Shown: piece after piece, positions 1 through 7,220 of the stretch
How positions within the stretch are numbered: position 1 is the stretch's first letter
How the letters are laid out: each line of letters begins with the position of its first letter
Source of the DNA: CALSPH01 sp041690035
GTDB lineage: Bacteria; Bacteroidota; Bacteroidia; NS11-12g; UBA955
Direction of reading: 5' to 3'
DNA length: 10,730 bases
Assembly (NCBI GenBank): GCA_041690035.1
Contig: JBDNFC010000041.1
Coordinates: forward strand, 1 to 10,730
The notes under the pieces: model-generated
Seen by the model: the letters and a program-made list of their open reading frames with translations, nothing else
Databases searched by the model: none
What the model was told of the DNA's origin: nothing
Position numbers and translations under genes: made by a program

Positions 1-1
1 A

Positions 2-460
2 TGGTTGGATAAGTTTATTGGTTTTTTGCTTCATCCTGCGGTGCGCGGTATTTTAATTGCCGGCATTATTTTTGGGCTTTATTTCGAACTGCAATCACCC
101 GGTTTGGGCTTTCCAAGCATTGCTGCAGTTATTGCAGCTTTGCTTTATTTTGCCCCAGTATACGTAGAGGGTTTAAAAGTAAATTGGGAAATATTTATTT
201 TTTTAATTGGAGTTTTTTTAATTTGTGTTGAAATTTTTGCTATTTCTGGTTTTGGTATTATCGGTTTTTCTGGCATAATAATGGTTTTTTTAAGCTTAGC
301 ATGGGCAATGATTCGAAATGTTAATTTTAGCCTTAATTCTTATAGCCATATTTTTGAATCTGTGCCATTATTTTTGTTGTTATCATTGGTTTTATTTATG
401 TTTCAAAAACTTTTTCCATTATTTTTGTTCTTATCATTGGTTTTATTTATGTTTCAATAA
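2..460 (+). CDS. NfeD-like membrane-bound ClpP-class protease, C-terminal membrane part (5' end outside window, C-terminus unusual)
   Basis: The frame is open to the left edge, so this is the 3' end of a longer gene. The visible 152 residues contain the membrane region typical of long NfeD proteins: a DKFxxFLxHPAVRGIL entry, FELQSPGLGFPS, LYFAPVYVEGL, then helices around WEIFIFLIGVFLICVEIF and GFGIIGFSGIIMVFL. In the family an N-terminal ClpP-like serine protease precedes this part, and a soluble OB-fold domain normally follows the last helix; the family is linked to membrane-protein quality control. Here the chain stops right after a hydrophobic segment that is present twice (PLFL[L/F]LSLVLFMFQ), encoded by a 51-bp tandem duplication whose second copy carries the TAA stop. 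No OB-fold is visible in any frame downstream. The protein is either a naturally short member or a truncated one. Family assignment is fairly secure; the functional state is not. Confidence 0.8.
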   Translation, partial: WLDKFIGFLLHPAVRGILIAGIIFGLYFELQSPGLGFPSIAAVIAALLYFAPVYVEGLKVNWEIFIFLIGVFLICVEIFAISGFGIIGFSGIIMVFLSLAWAMIRNVNFSLNSYSHIFESVPLFLLLSLVLFMFQKLFPLFLFLSLVLFMFQ

Positions 461-466
461 CTTTCT
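365..466 (+). repeat. 51-bp direct tandem duplication at the end of the nfeD-like gene
   Basis: Bases 365-415 and 416-466 are near-identical adjacent copies of 51 bp (17 codons), each beginning CCATTATTTTTGTT. I see three substitutions: a G to C change near the start of the unit, an A to T change that turns CAA-AAA into CAA-TAA and so creates the stop codon at 458-460, and a T to C change close to the end. The copies are in frame and double a hydrophobic helix-like segment. The duplication ends two bases before the first ATG of the next gene. Confidence 0.9.
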
Positions 467-467
467 A

Positions 468-1925
468 ATGATGCGCTGTATTTTAATATTTTTATTGGGT
501 TTTAGTTTTTTTTTAAACTTAACGGGTCAGAGCAATTTATTTATTGGCTCAAATAGCCACATTCACATTGCTAATGTTGTAGTTTCTATTGATGGAAACA
601 TTGAAAACAGAGGCAAAGTGACTGGCAATTATAAATCTATTTTGTACCTTTATGGATATAACTTTCAAATAATAGGAGATACATTATCAGATACTTTCTA
701 TCTTGGTTCCATCTATCAAAATAATTTAAAAGGAGTTTTTTATAACAGTAATATTTATTTAACTGCAGCAGATACTGGTTTTTTATTTATTAATGGAAAT
801 GCTTTGATAGGCGATGGTGATTTATGGTTTTTAAATAATTCAATTTGGAAGAATAATAATAATAGCAATCGTTTTTTTGTGAATAAAGGAAGATGTCTTT
901 TATATAAACTCAATAGCAGTCAGCCAATATTATACCCGGTAGCTTATGACAGCTTTGCCAATGCATATGCACCCATTATATTAGAAGAATTTGGTGTCCC
1001 AGATTATTACGGTGTTCGTGTGCAAAATGGCATCGATTTTCATTACACATTTCCTTGGGGTAGCGGAGATTCTACACCAATTTTATCTTCAGCAGTTAAC
1101 AATACTTGGATAATAAATGAGCAAACCGCTGGTGGGGCTAAATTATTGTATACCCCAATTTGGCAAACATCTCAAGAGTTGCCTATTTTTTATAGACCAC
1201 AAAGTATCGTTGCATGGTATAGTTACATTGATCGTACATGGCATTGGGAGAATGACCAAAATGCGAATGGTACAAATCCTTATTCAGCAAGAAAAATTGA
1301 TACATTAAATAGCACTGCATTAGGACAGTTGTTTTATATGCCTGTTGGTGTTGGAGACCCTATTTCTCCTTTGCCAATAAATGAAATTTCGATTAAAGGC
1401 AGATGGGTCAATAATTTACCTGAATTATTTGGTACTTATTCAGCTTTAGAAACAATAAAGTATCTTTATATTTTTAAATCTTTAAATGCTAAAGAATTCT
1501 ATTTAATTGACAGTATTTACATTTCAAAAAATCAAGGAAATATACTTTATTCTGATAAGTATTTCAACCTTTTTGATATAAATAGGAATAGCTATTATAG
1601 AATTTCAAGTAATAGAGATATGCAACTGTTGTTATCTAATACAGTATATTTTTATAACGCAAATAATCTTTTAGAAGTGCAACTTTATCCTAATCCTGCC
1701 AACAAAATATTGTCATTGACATTCTTTGCAAATATAGAAGATCAAAATGCATCTTTTAATATTTATAATTTGCTTGGCCAAGAGCTTAAAAAAGATTCAA
1801 AAATAATTACAATGGGAAATAATTTACACACTTTAGATATTAGCAGTTTACCTGCTGGTGTTTATATCATGTCTTTCAAAATCAATAATCAACAAATAAA
1901 CAAAACGTTTATAAAATCAAATTAA
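468..1925 (+). CDS. Secreted protein with T9SS type A C-terminal sorting domain
   Basis: A 485-residue exported protein of unknown function. Residues 1-20 form a Sec signal peptide (MMRC, then a hydrophobic core ending NLTG), with likely cleavage before Q21. The middle is beta-rich; residues around 141-250 resemble a common module of Bacteroidota surface proteins (fixed-spacing YPVAYDSFANAYAPI, then NNTWIINEQTAGGAKL). Residues about 402-485 are a T9SS sorting domain: LEVQLYPNPANK, IYNLLGQELK, ISSLPAGVYIMSF and a basic tail. By family knowledge this directs passage across the outer membrane and attachment to or release from the surface. The frame stays open back to about 318, but that part lies inside the nfeD-like gene and has no signal peptide, so I start at 468 (471 is equally possible). 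No Shine-Dalgarno is present. It begins 7 nt after the nfeD-like stop and ends 1 nt before the next gene. Confidence 0.85.
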   Translation: MMRCILIFLLGFSFFLNLTGQSNLFIGSNSHIHIANVVVSIDGNIENRGKVTGNYKSILYLYGYNFQIIGDTLSDTFYLGSIYQNNLKGVFYNSNIYLTAADTGFLFINGNALIGDGDLWFLNNSIWKNNNNSNRFFVNKGRCLLYKLNSSQPILYPVAYDSFANAYAPIILEEFGVPDYYGVRVQNGIDFHYTFPWGSGDSTPILSSAVNNTWIINEQTAGGAKLLYTPIWQTSQELPIFYRPQSIVAWYSYIDRTWHWENDQNANGTNPYSARKIDTLNSTALGQLFYMPVGVGDPISPLPINEISIKGRWVNNLPELFGTYSALETIKYLYIFKSLNAKEFYLIDSIYISKNQGNILYSDKYFNLFDINRNSYYRISSNRDMQLLLSNTVYFYNANNLLEVQLYPNPANKILSLTFFANIEDQNASFNIYNLLGQELKKDSKIITMGNNLHTLDISSLPAGVYIMSFKINNQQINKTFIKSN

Positions 1926-1926
1926 T

Positions 1927-3261
1927 ATGAAATTAAAATTTTCTATTCTTATCATGAGTATTTTCTCCTTTATGAACCTAAGCGGTCAAAGTGGAGTGGG
2001 TATAAATACTTCATTACCCCAATCTTCTTTAGATGTTAATGGCTCTTTTGGTGGTAAAATTTCAGTAATTACTGTTAATACCAATTTAGATACTGGTTAT
2101 TTTATTATTATTTGCAATAATAGCTCAAATATTACACTCTCATTACCCCCTGCATCTTCGGCTAAAGGCAGAATTTATTTTATTAAAAGAATTAATACCG
2201 GTGTTGTAACTATTATTCCAAATGCAAATGATTCCATTGATGATACTACCGCTTGGGTTCAGTTAACAAAATATCAACTTACCTCTGTTATTTGTCAAGG
2301 AAATAATAAATGGATCGTAGCGAATGATGTGATACCTAAAAGTGGTGGAATTTTAGGCGCAGGATTAACTAATGCTGATAAAAAAAATGTAACTTCTCAA
2401 ACTCCTGCAGTAACACTTAGTAACAATATAGGTGCGGTTTTAGACTCTTTAAAAATTAACATAGATACTGCCAATGGGATAAATGCAGGTCTATTAACAC
2501 CCTTTGAAAAGTTGCGAATTATTAGCTTATATGATTCAATCCTTGCATTTCAGATTAGAATAGAAGCCAGGGTAAAATACACCGATACCGCCACAATGCT
2601 AAACCCCTATTTGCGCAAAGCAGATACATCAGGCTTAGTAAGAAGCAGCAGTAATGGCATTACAAAAACAGGTGGAAATGTGCAATTAGGTGGAAGCCTA
2701 AATCAAGCTACTACAATAACTACTACAGTTCATAACACCTTAGCAATTGCAGGTTTAACTTCTAGCAGCAGCAGTGATAGTATATTGATGATTAACCCAA
2801 GCACAAATGTTATCACTATAAAAGAAAATACTTTTGTAACTAATTCATTATTAACAGCCACCACCCAAGCAGTAACAAATATTACATTGGCAACAGTAAA
2901 TACATTGCAGTTTTCTTATGAAGCCAATAAACGATATCGGGTAAAGGCGTATTTGTTGTATAATTCAAGCGCTACAAATGAAAGTATAAGGCTAAGTATA
3001 CCTGCTATTACTGGGAATATTTGGTCTACCATGACAGTGCCTTCTACAACAACAACATCCCAATTTGCTTCCCGTTTTAATTCTAGTGTAGTTTTTATTT
3101 CAACATCTTCTGCTGCCACGACCAATAATATGGCAGTGATAGAGTTAACGCTTTGGCCAACTGCAAATGGTACATTTAGTTTTCAATTTGCTGCAGAATC
3201 AAGTGGAGGCACCATTACAATTTTAGGTAACTCACTTTTAGAATATACACAAATAAATTAG
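1927..3261 (+). CDS. Secreted adhesin or tail-fibre-like surface protein (GVGINTxxP family)
   Basis: A 444-residue predicted exported protein, function unknown. Residues 1-20 are a signal peptide ending NLSG, very like that of the preceding protein. The mature N-terminus carries SGVGINTSLPQSSLDVNG (22-39), a signature common on Bacteroidota surface and tail-fibre-like proteins. A beta-rich domain follows (about 45-135). A linker holds KYTDTATMLNPYLRKADT (217-234) and GITKTGGNVQLGGSLNQATTI (244-264), modules that recur in Bacteroidota fibre proteins. The last 135 residues are rich in Ser, Thr and alternating hydrophobics and look like a jelly-roll (C1q/TNF-like) head. There is no T9SS sorting domain, so its route beyond the periplasm is unclear. 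It starts 1 nt after the T9SS protein gene, suggesting co-translation, and selO follows 15 nt later in the same frame. A binding or adhesive role is inferred from architecture only. Confidence 0.7.
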   Translation: MKLKFSILIMSIFSFMNLSGQSGVGINTSLPQSSLDVNGSFGGKISVITVNTNLDTGYFIIICNNSSNITLSLPPASSAKGRIYFIKRINTGVVTIIPNANDSIDDTTAWVQLTKYQLTSVICQGNNKWIVANDVIPKSGGILGAGLTNADKKNVTSQTPAVTLSNNIGAVLDSLKINIDTANGINAGLLTPFEKLRIISLYDSILAFQIRIEARVKYTDTATMLNPYLRKADTSGLVRSSSNGITKTGGNVQLGGSLNQATTITTTVHNTLAIAGLTSSSSSDSILMINPSTNVITIKENTFVTNSLLTATTQAVTNITLATVNTLQFSYEANKRYRVKAYLLYNSSATNESIRLSIPAITGNIWSTMTVPSTTTTSQFASRFNSSVVFISTSSAATTNNMAVIELTLWPTANGTFSFQFAAESSGGTITILGNSLLEYTQIN

Positions 3262-3276
3262 CAATTACCCGATAAT

Positions 3277-4827
3277 TTGGAACATAATTTAAAGTTAGCA
3301 AATCATTTTTTGTCAAGCTTATCAAGCGACAAGATATTGGTAAACACTCCAAGACAGGTTTTAGAAGCTGCATATTCTATTGTTTATCCAACAGTTCCAA
3401 AACTTCCTAAATTATTGATTCAAAATCATGAATTGGTCAAAGATTTAGGTATTAACTTAGCAAATAGTGATTTCATAAAAGTTTTTTCTGGAACGAATAT
3501 TTTGCAAAACACCACACCTTTTGCAATGTGTTATGGAGGTCATCAATTCGGACATTGGGCAGGACAATTGGGCGATGGTAGGGCAATTAATTTATTTGAT
3601 ATTAAAGCAAATAATAAAAAACATAGTTTTCAATTAAAAGGAGCAGGACCTACTCCCTATTCAAGAAATGGAGATGGATTTGCGGTATTGCGGTCTTCTA
3701 TTCGGGAGTATATTTGTGCAGAAGCAATGCATTATTTAGGTATTGCAAGCAGTAGGTCATTGTCATTAATAAGCACTGGCAATGATGTGCTAAGAGACAT
3801 GATGTATAATGGGAATTTGAAAAACGAAAAAGGTGCCATTGTTTGCAGGGTAGCTGAAAGCTTTATAAGGTTTGGTAGCTTTGAAATTTTTGCTGCTAGA
3901 AATGATATTGCTAATCTAAAAAAGTTACTTGATTTTATAATTAAGCATTTTTATAACTACATTGTTGAAAACAATGATAAACACTATTATACATTGTTTA
4001 GTGAGATATGCAAACGCACTATGAATTTAATTATCGATTGGCAAAGAGTGGGTTTTGTGCATGGAGTGATGAATACCGATAATATGTCTATTTTGGGTGA
4101 TACTATAGATTATGGCCCTTATGGCTGGATAGAAGAATTTAATTTTAGTTTTACACCAAATACTACTGATGTGGAGCAAAGGTATTGTTATGGCAACCAA
4201 GCAAGCATTGCTTTATGGAATCTCACCAAGCTTGCCAATGCGCTGCTGCCATTAATGCCTAATAAAGAGATTTTACAAGCTATTTTAAATGAAACACAGC
4301 AGAATTTTGAATTAGGGTATAATGAAATGATTTTTTCTAAATTAGGGTTATCAAAGTTTAGGGATATTCGCTTAATAAACGATTTGTTTGCTTTAATGCA
4401 AAATGCTGAAATTGATTTTACGCTGTTTTTTAGAAGTTTAAGTGTATTTGAACCGAATAACACATCTGCATTTATCAATAAAATAGCTGATTGTTCATAT
4501 TTGCCCGAGTCTAAATTTAACGCTTTCAAAGATCTATTTTTAAAATGGCTGAACGATTATGCTGCTGCAATAAATACTGAAAAAGAATTGTCTTTAACAA
4601 GAATAGCTAAAATGAACTCAGTGAATCCCAAATATATTTTTAGAAATTATATGGCACAATTGGTAATTGATGAAGTGGAAAACGGAGAAGAAAATTTACT
4701 CCATACTTTTATTAAAATGTTGCAGTTTCCTTATGATGAGCAGCCTGAAAATGAGATTTGGTTTGCTAAGCGACCTGATTGGGCAAAGAATAAAATAGGA
4801 TGTGATAGGCTTAGCTGCAGTTCATAA
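3277..4827 (+). CDS. selO: Protein adenylyltransferase SelO (YdiU/UPF0061 family)
   Basis: A 516-residue SelO pseudokinase. Known members transfer AMP from ATP to Ser, Thr or Tyr of target proteins and affect redox homeostasis. Hallmarks visible: YGGHQFGHWAGQLGDGRAI (86-104), the lysine of QLKGAGPTPYSR (K121), HGVMNTDNMSILGDTIDYGPYG (262-283) with candidate catalytic or metal-binding D268 and D278, and the terminal SCSS with Cys514 third from the end, where eukaryotic SelO has selenocysteine. The 10-residue spacing of the two aspartates fits the characterised bacterial enzyme as I remember it. All conserved blocks are intact, so it should be active. The start is TTG at 3277: the preceding in-frame stop is the end of the upstream gene at 3259-3261, no other start lies between them, and the first in-frame ATG would remove about 80 conserved residues. 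It lies 15 nt behind the adhesin gene and may be read through from it. Confidence 0.95.
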   Translation: MEHNLKLANHFLSSLSSDKILVNTPRQVLEAAYSIVYPTVPKLPKLLIQNHELVKDLGINLANSDFIKVFSGTNILQNTTPFAMCYGGHQFGHWAGQLGDGRAINLFDIKANNKKHSFQLKGAGPTPYSRNGDGFAVLRSSIREYICAEAMHYLGIASSRSLSLISTGNDVLRDMMYNGNLKNEKGAIVCRVAESFIRFGSFEIFAARNDIANLKKLLDFIIKHFYNYIVENNDKHYYTLFSEICKRTMNLIIDWQRVGFVHGVMNTDNMSILGDTIDYGPYGWIEEFNFSFTPNTTDVEQRYCYGNQASIALWNLTKLANALLPLMPNKEILQAILNETQQNFELGYNEMIFSKLGLSKFRDIRLINDLFALMQNAEIDFTLFFRSLSVFEPNNTSAFINKIADCSYLPESKFNAFKDLFLKWLNDYAAAINTEKELSLTRIAKMNSVNPKYIFRNYMAQLVIDEVENGEENLLHTFIKMLQFPYDEQPENEIWFAKRPDWAKNKIGCDRLSCSS

Positions 4828-4895
4828 GTTTATTCAAAATTGTGCTTAGTTTTTACTCTGGTTTTTAAGAAAATATTTATAGGAATGCAATATAA

Positions 4896-4927
4896 AAGTT
4901 ATGTTTTACAGGGATTAAACATAATTT
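4896..4927 (+). terminator. Weak AT-rich hairpin downstream of selO, possible terminator
   Basis: Bases 4896-4906 pair with 4917-4927 (11 bp including one G-T wobble) around a 10-nt loop. The stem has almost no G-C pairs and is followed by only a few T, so it is a poor intrinsic terminator by usual criteria. It is the best candidate between selO and the sigma operon. Confidence 0.3.
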
Positions 4928-5084
4928 AGCGGGGTGTTTATTATACTTTCTGTTAAGATAGAATTAATATACTAACCATAAAAATATACCATCAGTAAAA
5001 CTAGTTTAATTATGGTGCATTGCAAAGAATAAAATAAATATAAATAATACAGGCTTTGGCAATAAAAATATCCATTTGTATGCT

Positions 5085-5163
5085 AAAATATTGATTTTGC
5101 GGCATTAATACCTTGTATTTTTTTTTGTAGCAGCTCAAAAATTACAAATAAAATCAATATTTT
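5085..5163. repeat. Perfect 14-bp inverted repeat upstream of the sigma factor gene
   Basis: AAAATATTGATTTT at 5085-5098 and its exact reverse complement AAAATCAATATTTT at 5150-5163 are separated by 51 nt that include a T10 run. It could be a pair of operator half-sites or a long-loop hairpin in the leader. Low complexity makes chance more likely than usual, but an exact 14-of-14 match containing the non-trivial TTGATTTT core is worth recording. Confidence 0.6.
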
Positions 5164-5221
5164 TAAATAAATTAATTTTTCTCAGGCAGCATTTTTATTT
5201 TTTTGCGTTATGTAAATAGAA

Positions 5222-5806
5222 ATGTTCGGATATTTACACAATATAAAAAAAGCAACTACCTTTGATGCGGCAGAAATTTTGAAAGCAGCAACACAAAGTT
5301 TTGTTTCAGGGAAAAGTGGAGCATTTGAAACAATATACAATCAATTAGCTCCTAAGTTAATGGCAATATGCAAACGCTATTCCAATGATAATGATGAGGC
5401 AAAAGATTTGATGCAAGAATCTTTTATTAAAATTTATAAAAATCTAAATAAAGTAGAGAATAATAAACAAATCGAATCTTGGGCAAAGCGAATAGCCATT
5501 AACACGTGCATAGATTATTATAGAAGTGCAGTAAAAACAGAGTTTTTAAAAATACAGGATATTGATTTAGTAGAAGAGGAGTCTGTTTTTGTAGAAAAAG
5601 ATATTTTGAACTATGATATAGAAATAGTATTTGCTGCCATTCAAAATATGCCTAAAGGCTATAGAATTGTGCTTAACTTATTTGTGTTTGATAAAAAAAG
5701 TCATACAGAAATAGCAGAAATATTAAAAATTACCAGCAGCAGCAGTAGATCTCAATTAACAAAGGCCAGAAAATTTTTAAAATCATTTTTATCAAATGAA
5801 AAATAA
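5222..5806 (+). CDS. ECF-type RNA polymerase sigma factor (sigma-70 family)
   Basis: A 194-residue extracytoplasmic-function sigma factor with only regions 2 and 4. Region 2 spans about residues 34-101 (AFETIYNQLAPKLMAICKRY, EAKDLMQESFIKIYKNL, SWAKRIAINTCIDYYR) and would bind core polymerase and the -10 element. Region 4 spans about 136-190 (AIQNMPKGYRIVLNLFVF, HTEIAEILKI, then RSQLTKARKFLKSFL) and would bind the -35 element. A poorly conserved linker lies between. The ATG at 5222 gives about 33 residues before region 2, rather long for the family; a TTG at 5279 would give a more typical N-terminus, so the start is uncertain. Neither has a Shine-Dalgarno. The gene overlaps the following membrane protein gene by 11 nt, the classical arrangement of a sigma factor with its anti-sigma factor. 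The regulon is unknown. Confidence 0.93.
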   Translation: MFGYLHNIKKATTFDAAEILKAATQSFVSGKSGAFETIYNQLAPKLMAICKRYSNDNDEAKDLMQESFIKIYKNLNKVENNKQIESWAKRIAINTCIDYYRSAVKTEFLKIQDIDLVEEESVFVEKDILNYDIEIVFAAIQNMPKGYRIVLNLFVFDKKSHTEIAEILKITSSSSRSQLTKARKFLKSFLSNEK

Positions 5807-7208
5807 GAATTCACATATAAATCTAGATGATGCGTTAAATCATTTAATACAAAATTATGAAGAAAATGGGGCAGGAGATTATGCGCAATTTTTGGAAAAA
5901 TTATCGAATTTTGAAAACACGCACATTGATTTAGACAATGCGCTGCAGCAAAAGTTAAGCTATGTAACATTAGCATCAGAAAACCAATACAAAAAAATCA
6001 TTTACTTATACTGGTTTAGACTTGTTAAAAAAACAGCATTATTAGCCCTTGTCTTATTTGTTGCAGGATTAGGTGCTTGGTATTTCTTAAAAAATGAAAA
6101 TATGCCTGTGCGCCAAATTTCTCAACAAAAAAACCAGCAAAAAACAGCTATTGCAAAAGACAATCATTTAAAAAATGATTTTAAAAAGAACCCAAACTTG
6201 AATTTAGATAAGCCTTTTTTAACTAATAAATTTGATAAAAAACAAAAGGTTGATTTTGAAAAAACAGCGGTGTTAAAAAATAATCCTAAACCCTTTAATG
6301 CTATCATAAAACAGGGTGATGAAATTAGGGGTAGTGGCCACACATCGATTACAAGCAGTAGTTTAGATACTTCTATAAATCAACGTGCCGATAGAATATT
6401 GCCTTTCAATTTCTTGTCAAAAAAACTAACCCCACTCTATGAATTGCAAGGATATAATGTTGCAATTAATTATCTGGCGAATATAAAAACAGATGTTAAA
6501 AACAATTATCGTTTTAGCTTTGGTAAAAATTATAGTTTTGGTTTAATAAGCACTGCCAGCTTGCAACAATTTCATACCGAGTTTGCTAGTTTTGATAAAG
6601 ACTCTCTTAATAGAAATTATCAAGCCCTGTCTCAAAATGGGGTTAAAAAAAGTGCAGTGTTTAATTATGGTTTCTTTTTCGAAAAAGCTTTATATAAAGG
6701 TATAGGATTTTCCTTAGGATTGGAGCGCACAAGTGTAATATTAAAACAACAAACCAATTTTGCTTTAAACGAAGTTCAAGTGATAGATCTAAATGGAAAA
6801 ATTGCAGGATATCTTGATATACCTGAAGTAAAAAGAATAAGCAACATTGAAAACAATGTTAATTACATAAATATTCCTTTAAAAATATTCTACCAATTAG
6901 AAATTTATAAAAAAATAAATGTGAGAGCTAATTTTGGCGCTAGTCTACTAAAAAGCAGTGCAGGTAATTATGAAAAATTTGACATGCAAACCCTAAAATT
7001 AAATAGTTTTAGCAATACAAGTTCACGATTTGGCGTTAATAATTTAAGCTATGGATTACAAATAAATAGGGATATTTATAATAACATCAGCTTAGGTTTT
7101 GGCTATAATTATTCATCCATTAAAAAAATTAAAGGATTGTCTAATAACATAGAAACAGTTAGTGCAAAACTCAACAATTTTACAATTAATCTTACATATA
7201 AACTTTAA
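5796..7208 (+). CDS. Putative anti-sigma factor fused to an outer-membrane beta-barrel (trans-envelope protein)
   Basis: A 470-residue protein with three parts. Residues 1-78 are polar and acidic with no signal peptide (DDALNHLIQNYEENGAGDYAQFLEKL) and should sit in the cytoplasm, where an anti-sigma domain would be expected. Residues 79-98 are one transmembrane helix (KKTALLALVLFVAGLGAWYF). Residues about 100-230 are a Lys/Asn/Gln-rich linker of low complexity. Residues about 235-470 show alternating beta-strand pattern with YINIPLKIFYQLE, NVRANFGASLL, SYGLQINRDI, ISLGFGYNYS and a final FTINLTYKL, as in PorT-like/OMP beta-barrel proteins of Bacteroidota. No FecR or zinc-binding anti-sigma motif is seen, so the anti-sigma role rests on gene position, the 11-nt overlap with the sigma gene and the topology. 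It would sense state at the outer membrane and hold the sigma factor at the inner face. The barrel call is moderately sure, the function inferred. Confidence 0.7.
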   Translation: MKNKNSHINLDDALNHLIQNYEENGAGDYAQFLEKLSNFENTHIDLDNALQQKLSYVTLASENQYKKIIYLYWFRLVKKTALLALVLFVAGLGAWYFLKNENMPVRQISQQKNQQKTAIAKDNHLKNDFKKNPNLNLDKPFLTNKFDKKQKVDFEKTAVLKNNPKPFNAIIKQGDEIRGSGHTSITSSSLDTSINQRADRILPFNFLSKKLTPLYELQGYNVAINYLANIKTDVKNNYRFSFGKNYSFGLISTASLQQFHTEFASFDKDSLNRNYQALSQNGVKKSAVFNYGFFFEKALYKGIGFSLGLERTSVILKQQTNFALNEVQVIDLNGKIAGYLDIPEVKRISNIENNVNYINIPLKIFYQLEIYKKINVRANFGASLLKSSAGNYEKFDMQTLKLNSFSNTSSRFGVNNLSYGLQINRDIYNNISLGFGYNYSSIKKIKGLSNNIETVSAKLNNFTINLTYKL

Positions 7209-7220
7209 ATAAATAATATC

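Larger units (their letters stand above)
4828..5221. other. 394-bp non-coding region between selO and the sigma factor gene
   Basis: No convincing coding sequence in either direction. It is strongly AT-rich with several T runs. It contains a weak hairpin 69 nt after selO and a perfect 14-bp inverted repeat 59 nt before the sigma gene (both listed separately). I looked for the Bacteroidota promoter form TTG-N17-23-TAnnTTTG and found no full match; the TTTG occurrences at 5055, 5075, 5096, 5124 and 5202 lack the TA at the right distance or a partner TTG. The operon presumably has its promoter here, possibly recognised by its own sigma factor, but I cannot place it. Confidence 0.6.

Noticed and set aside
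437..465. TTG-N18-TAACTTTC as a promoter for the 468 gene
   Set aside because: The start of transcription would fall at or after the ATG at 468, and the last base of the element does not match.
318..467. N-terminal extension of the T9SS protein frame back to 318
   Set aside because: It lies inside the nfeD-like gene, reads through the tandem duplication as low-complexity sequence rich in Cys, Phe and Tyr, and would put the signal peptide in the middle of the protein.
1927..3261. Prophage remnant based on tail-fibre-like modules
   Set aside because: No other phage structural, lysis, integrase or attachment sequence is nearby, and such modules are common in chromosomal Bacteroidota surface proteins.
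4188..4529. 113-codon open frame on the - strand within selO
   Set aside because: It is fully antisense to conserved selO sequence, has no recognisable family, and is typical of shadow frames in AT-rich genes.
5257..5264. TACCTTTG, a perfect TAnnTTTG promoter element
   Set aside because: It lies inside the sigma factor coding region (as started at 5222) and no TTG occurs 17-23 nt upstream. It would matter only if the true start is the TTG at 5279.
5796..7208. FecR-type anti-sigma factor with TonB-dependent receptor system
   Set aside because: No FecR domain, no STN domain, no TonB box or plug domain is visible, and the barrel-like part is far too short for a TonB-dependent receptor.
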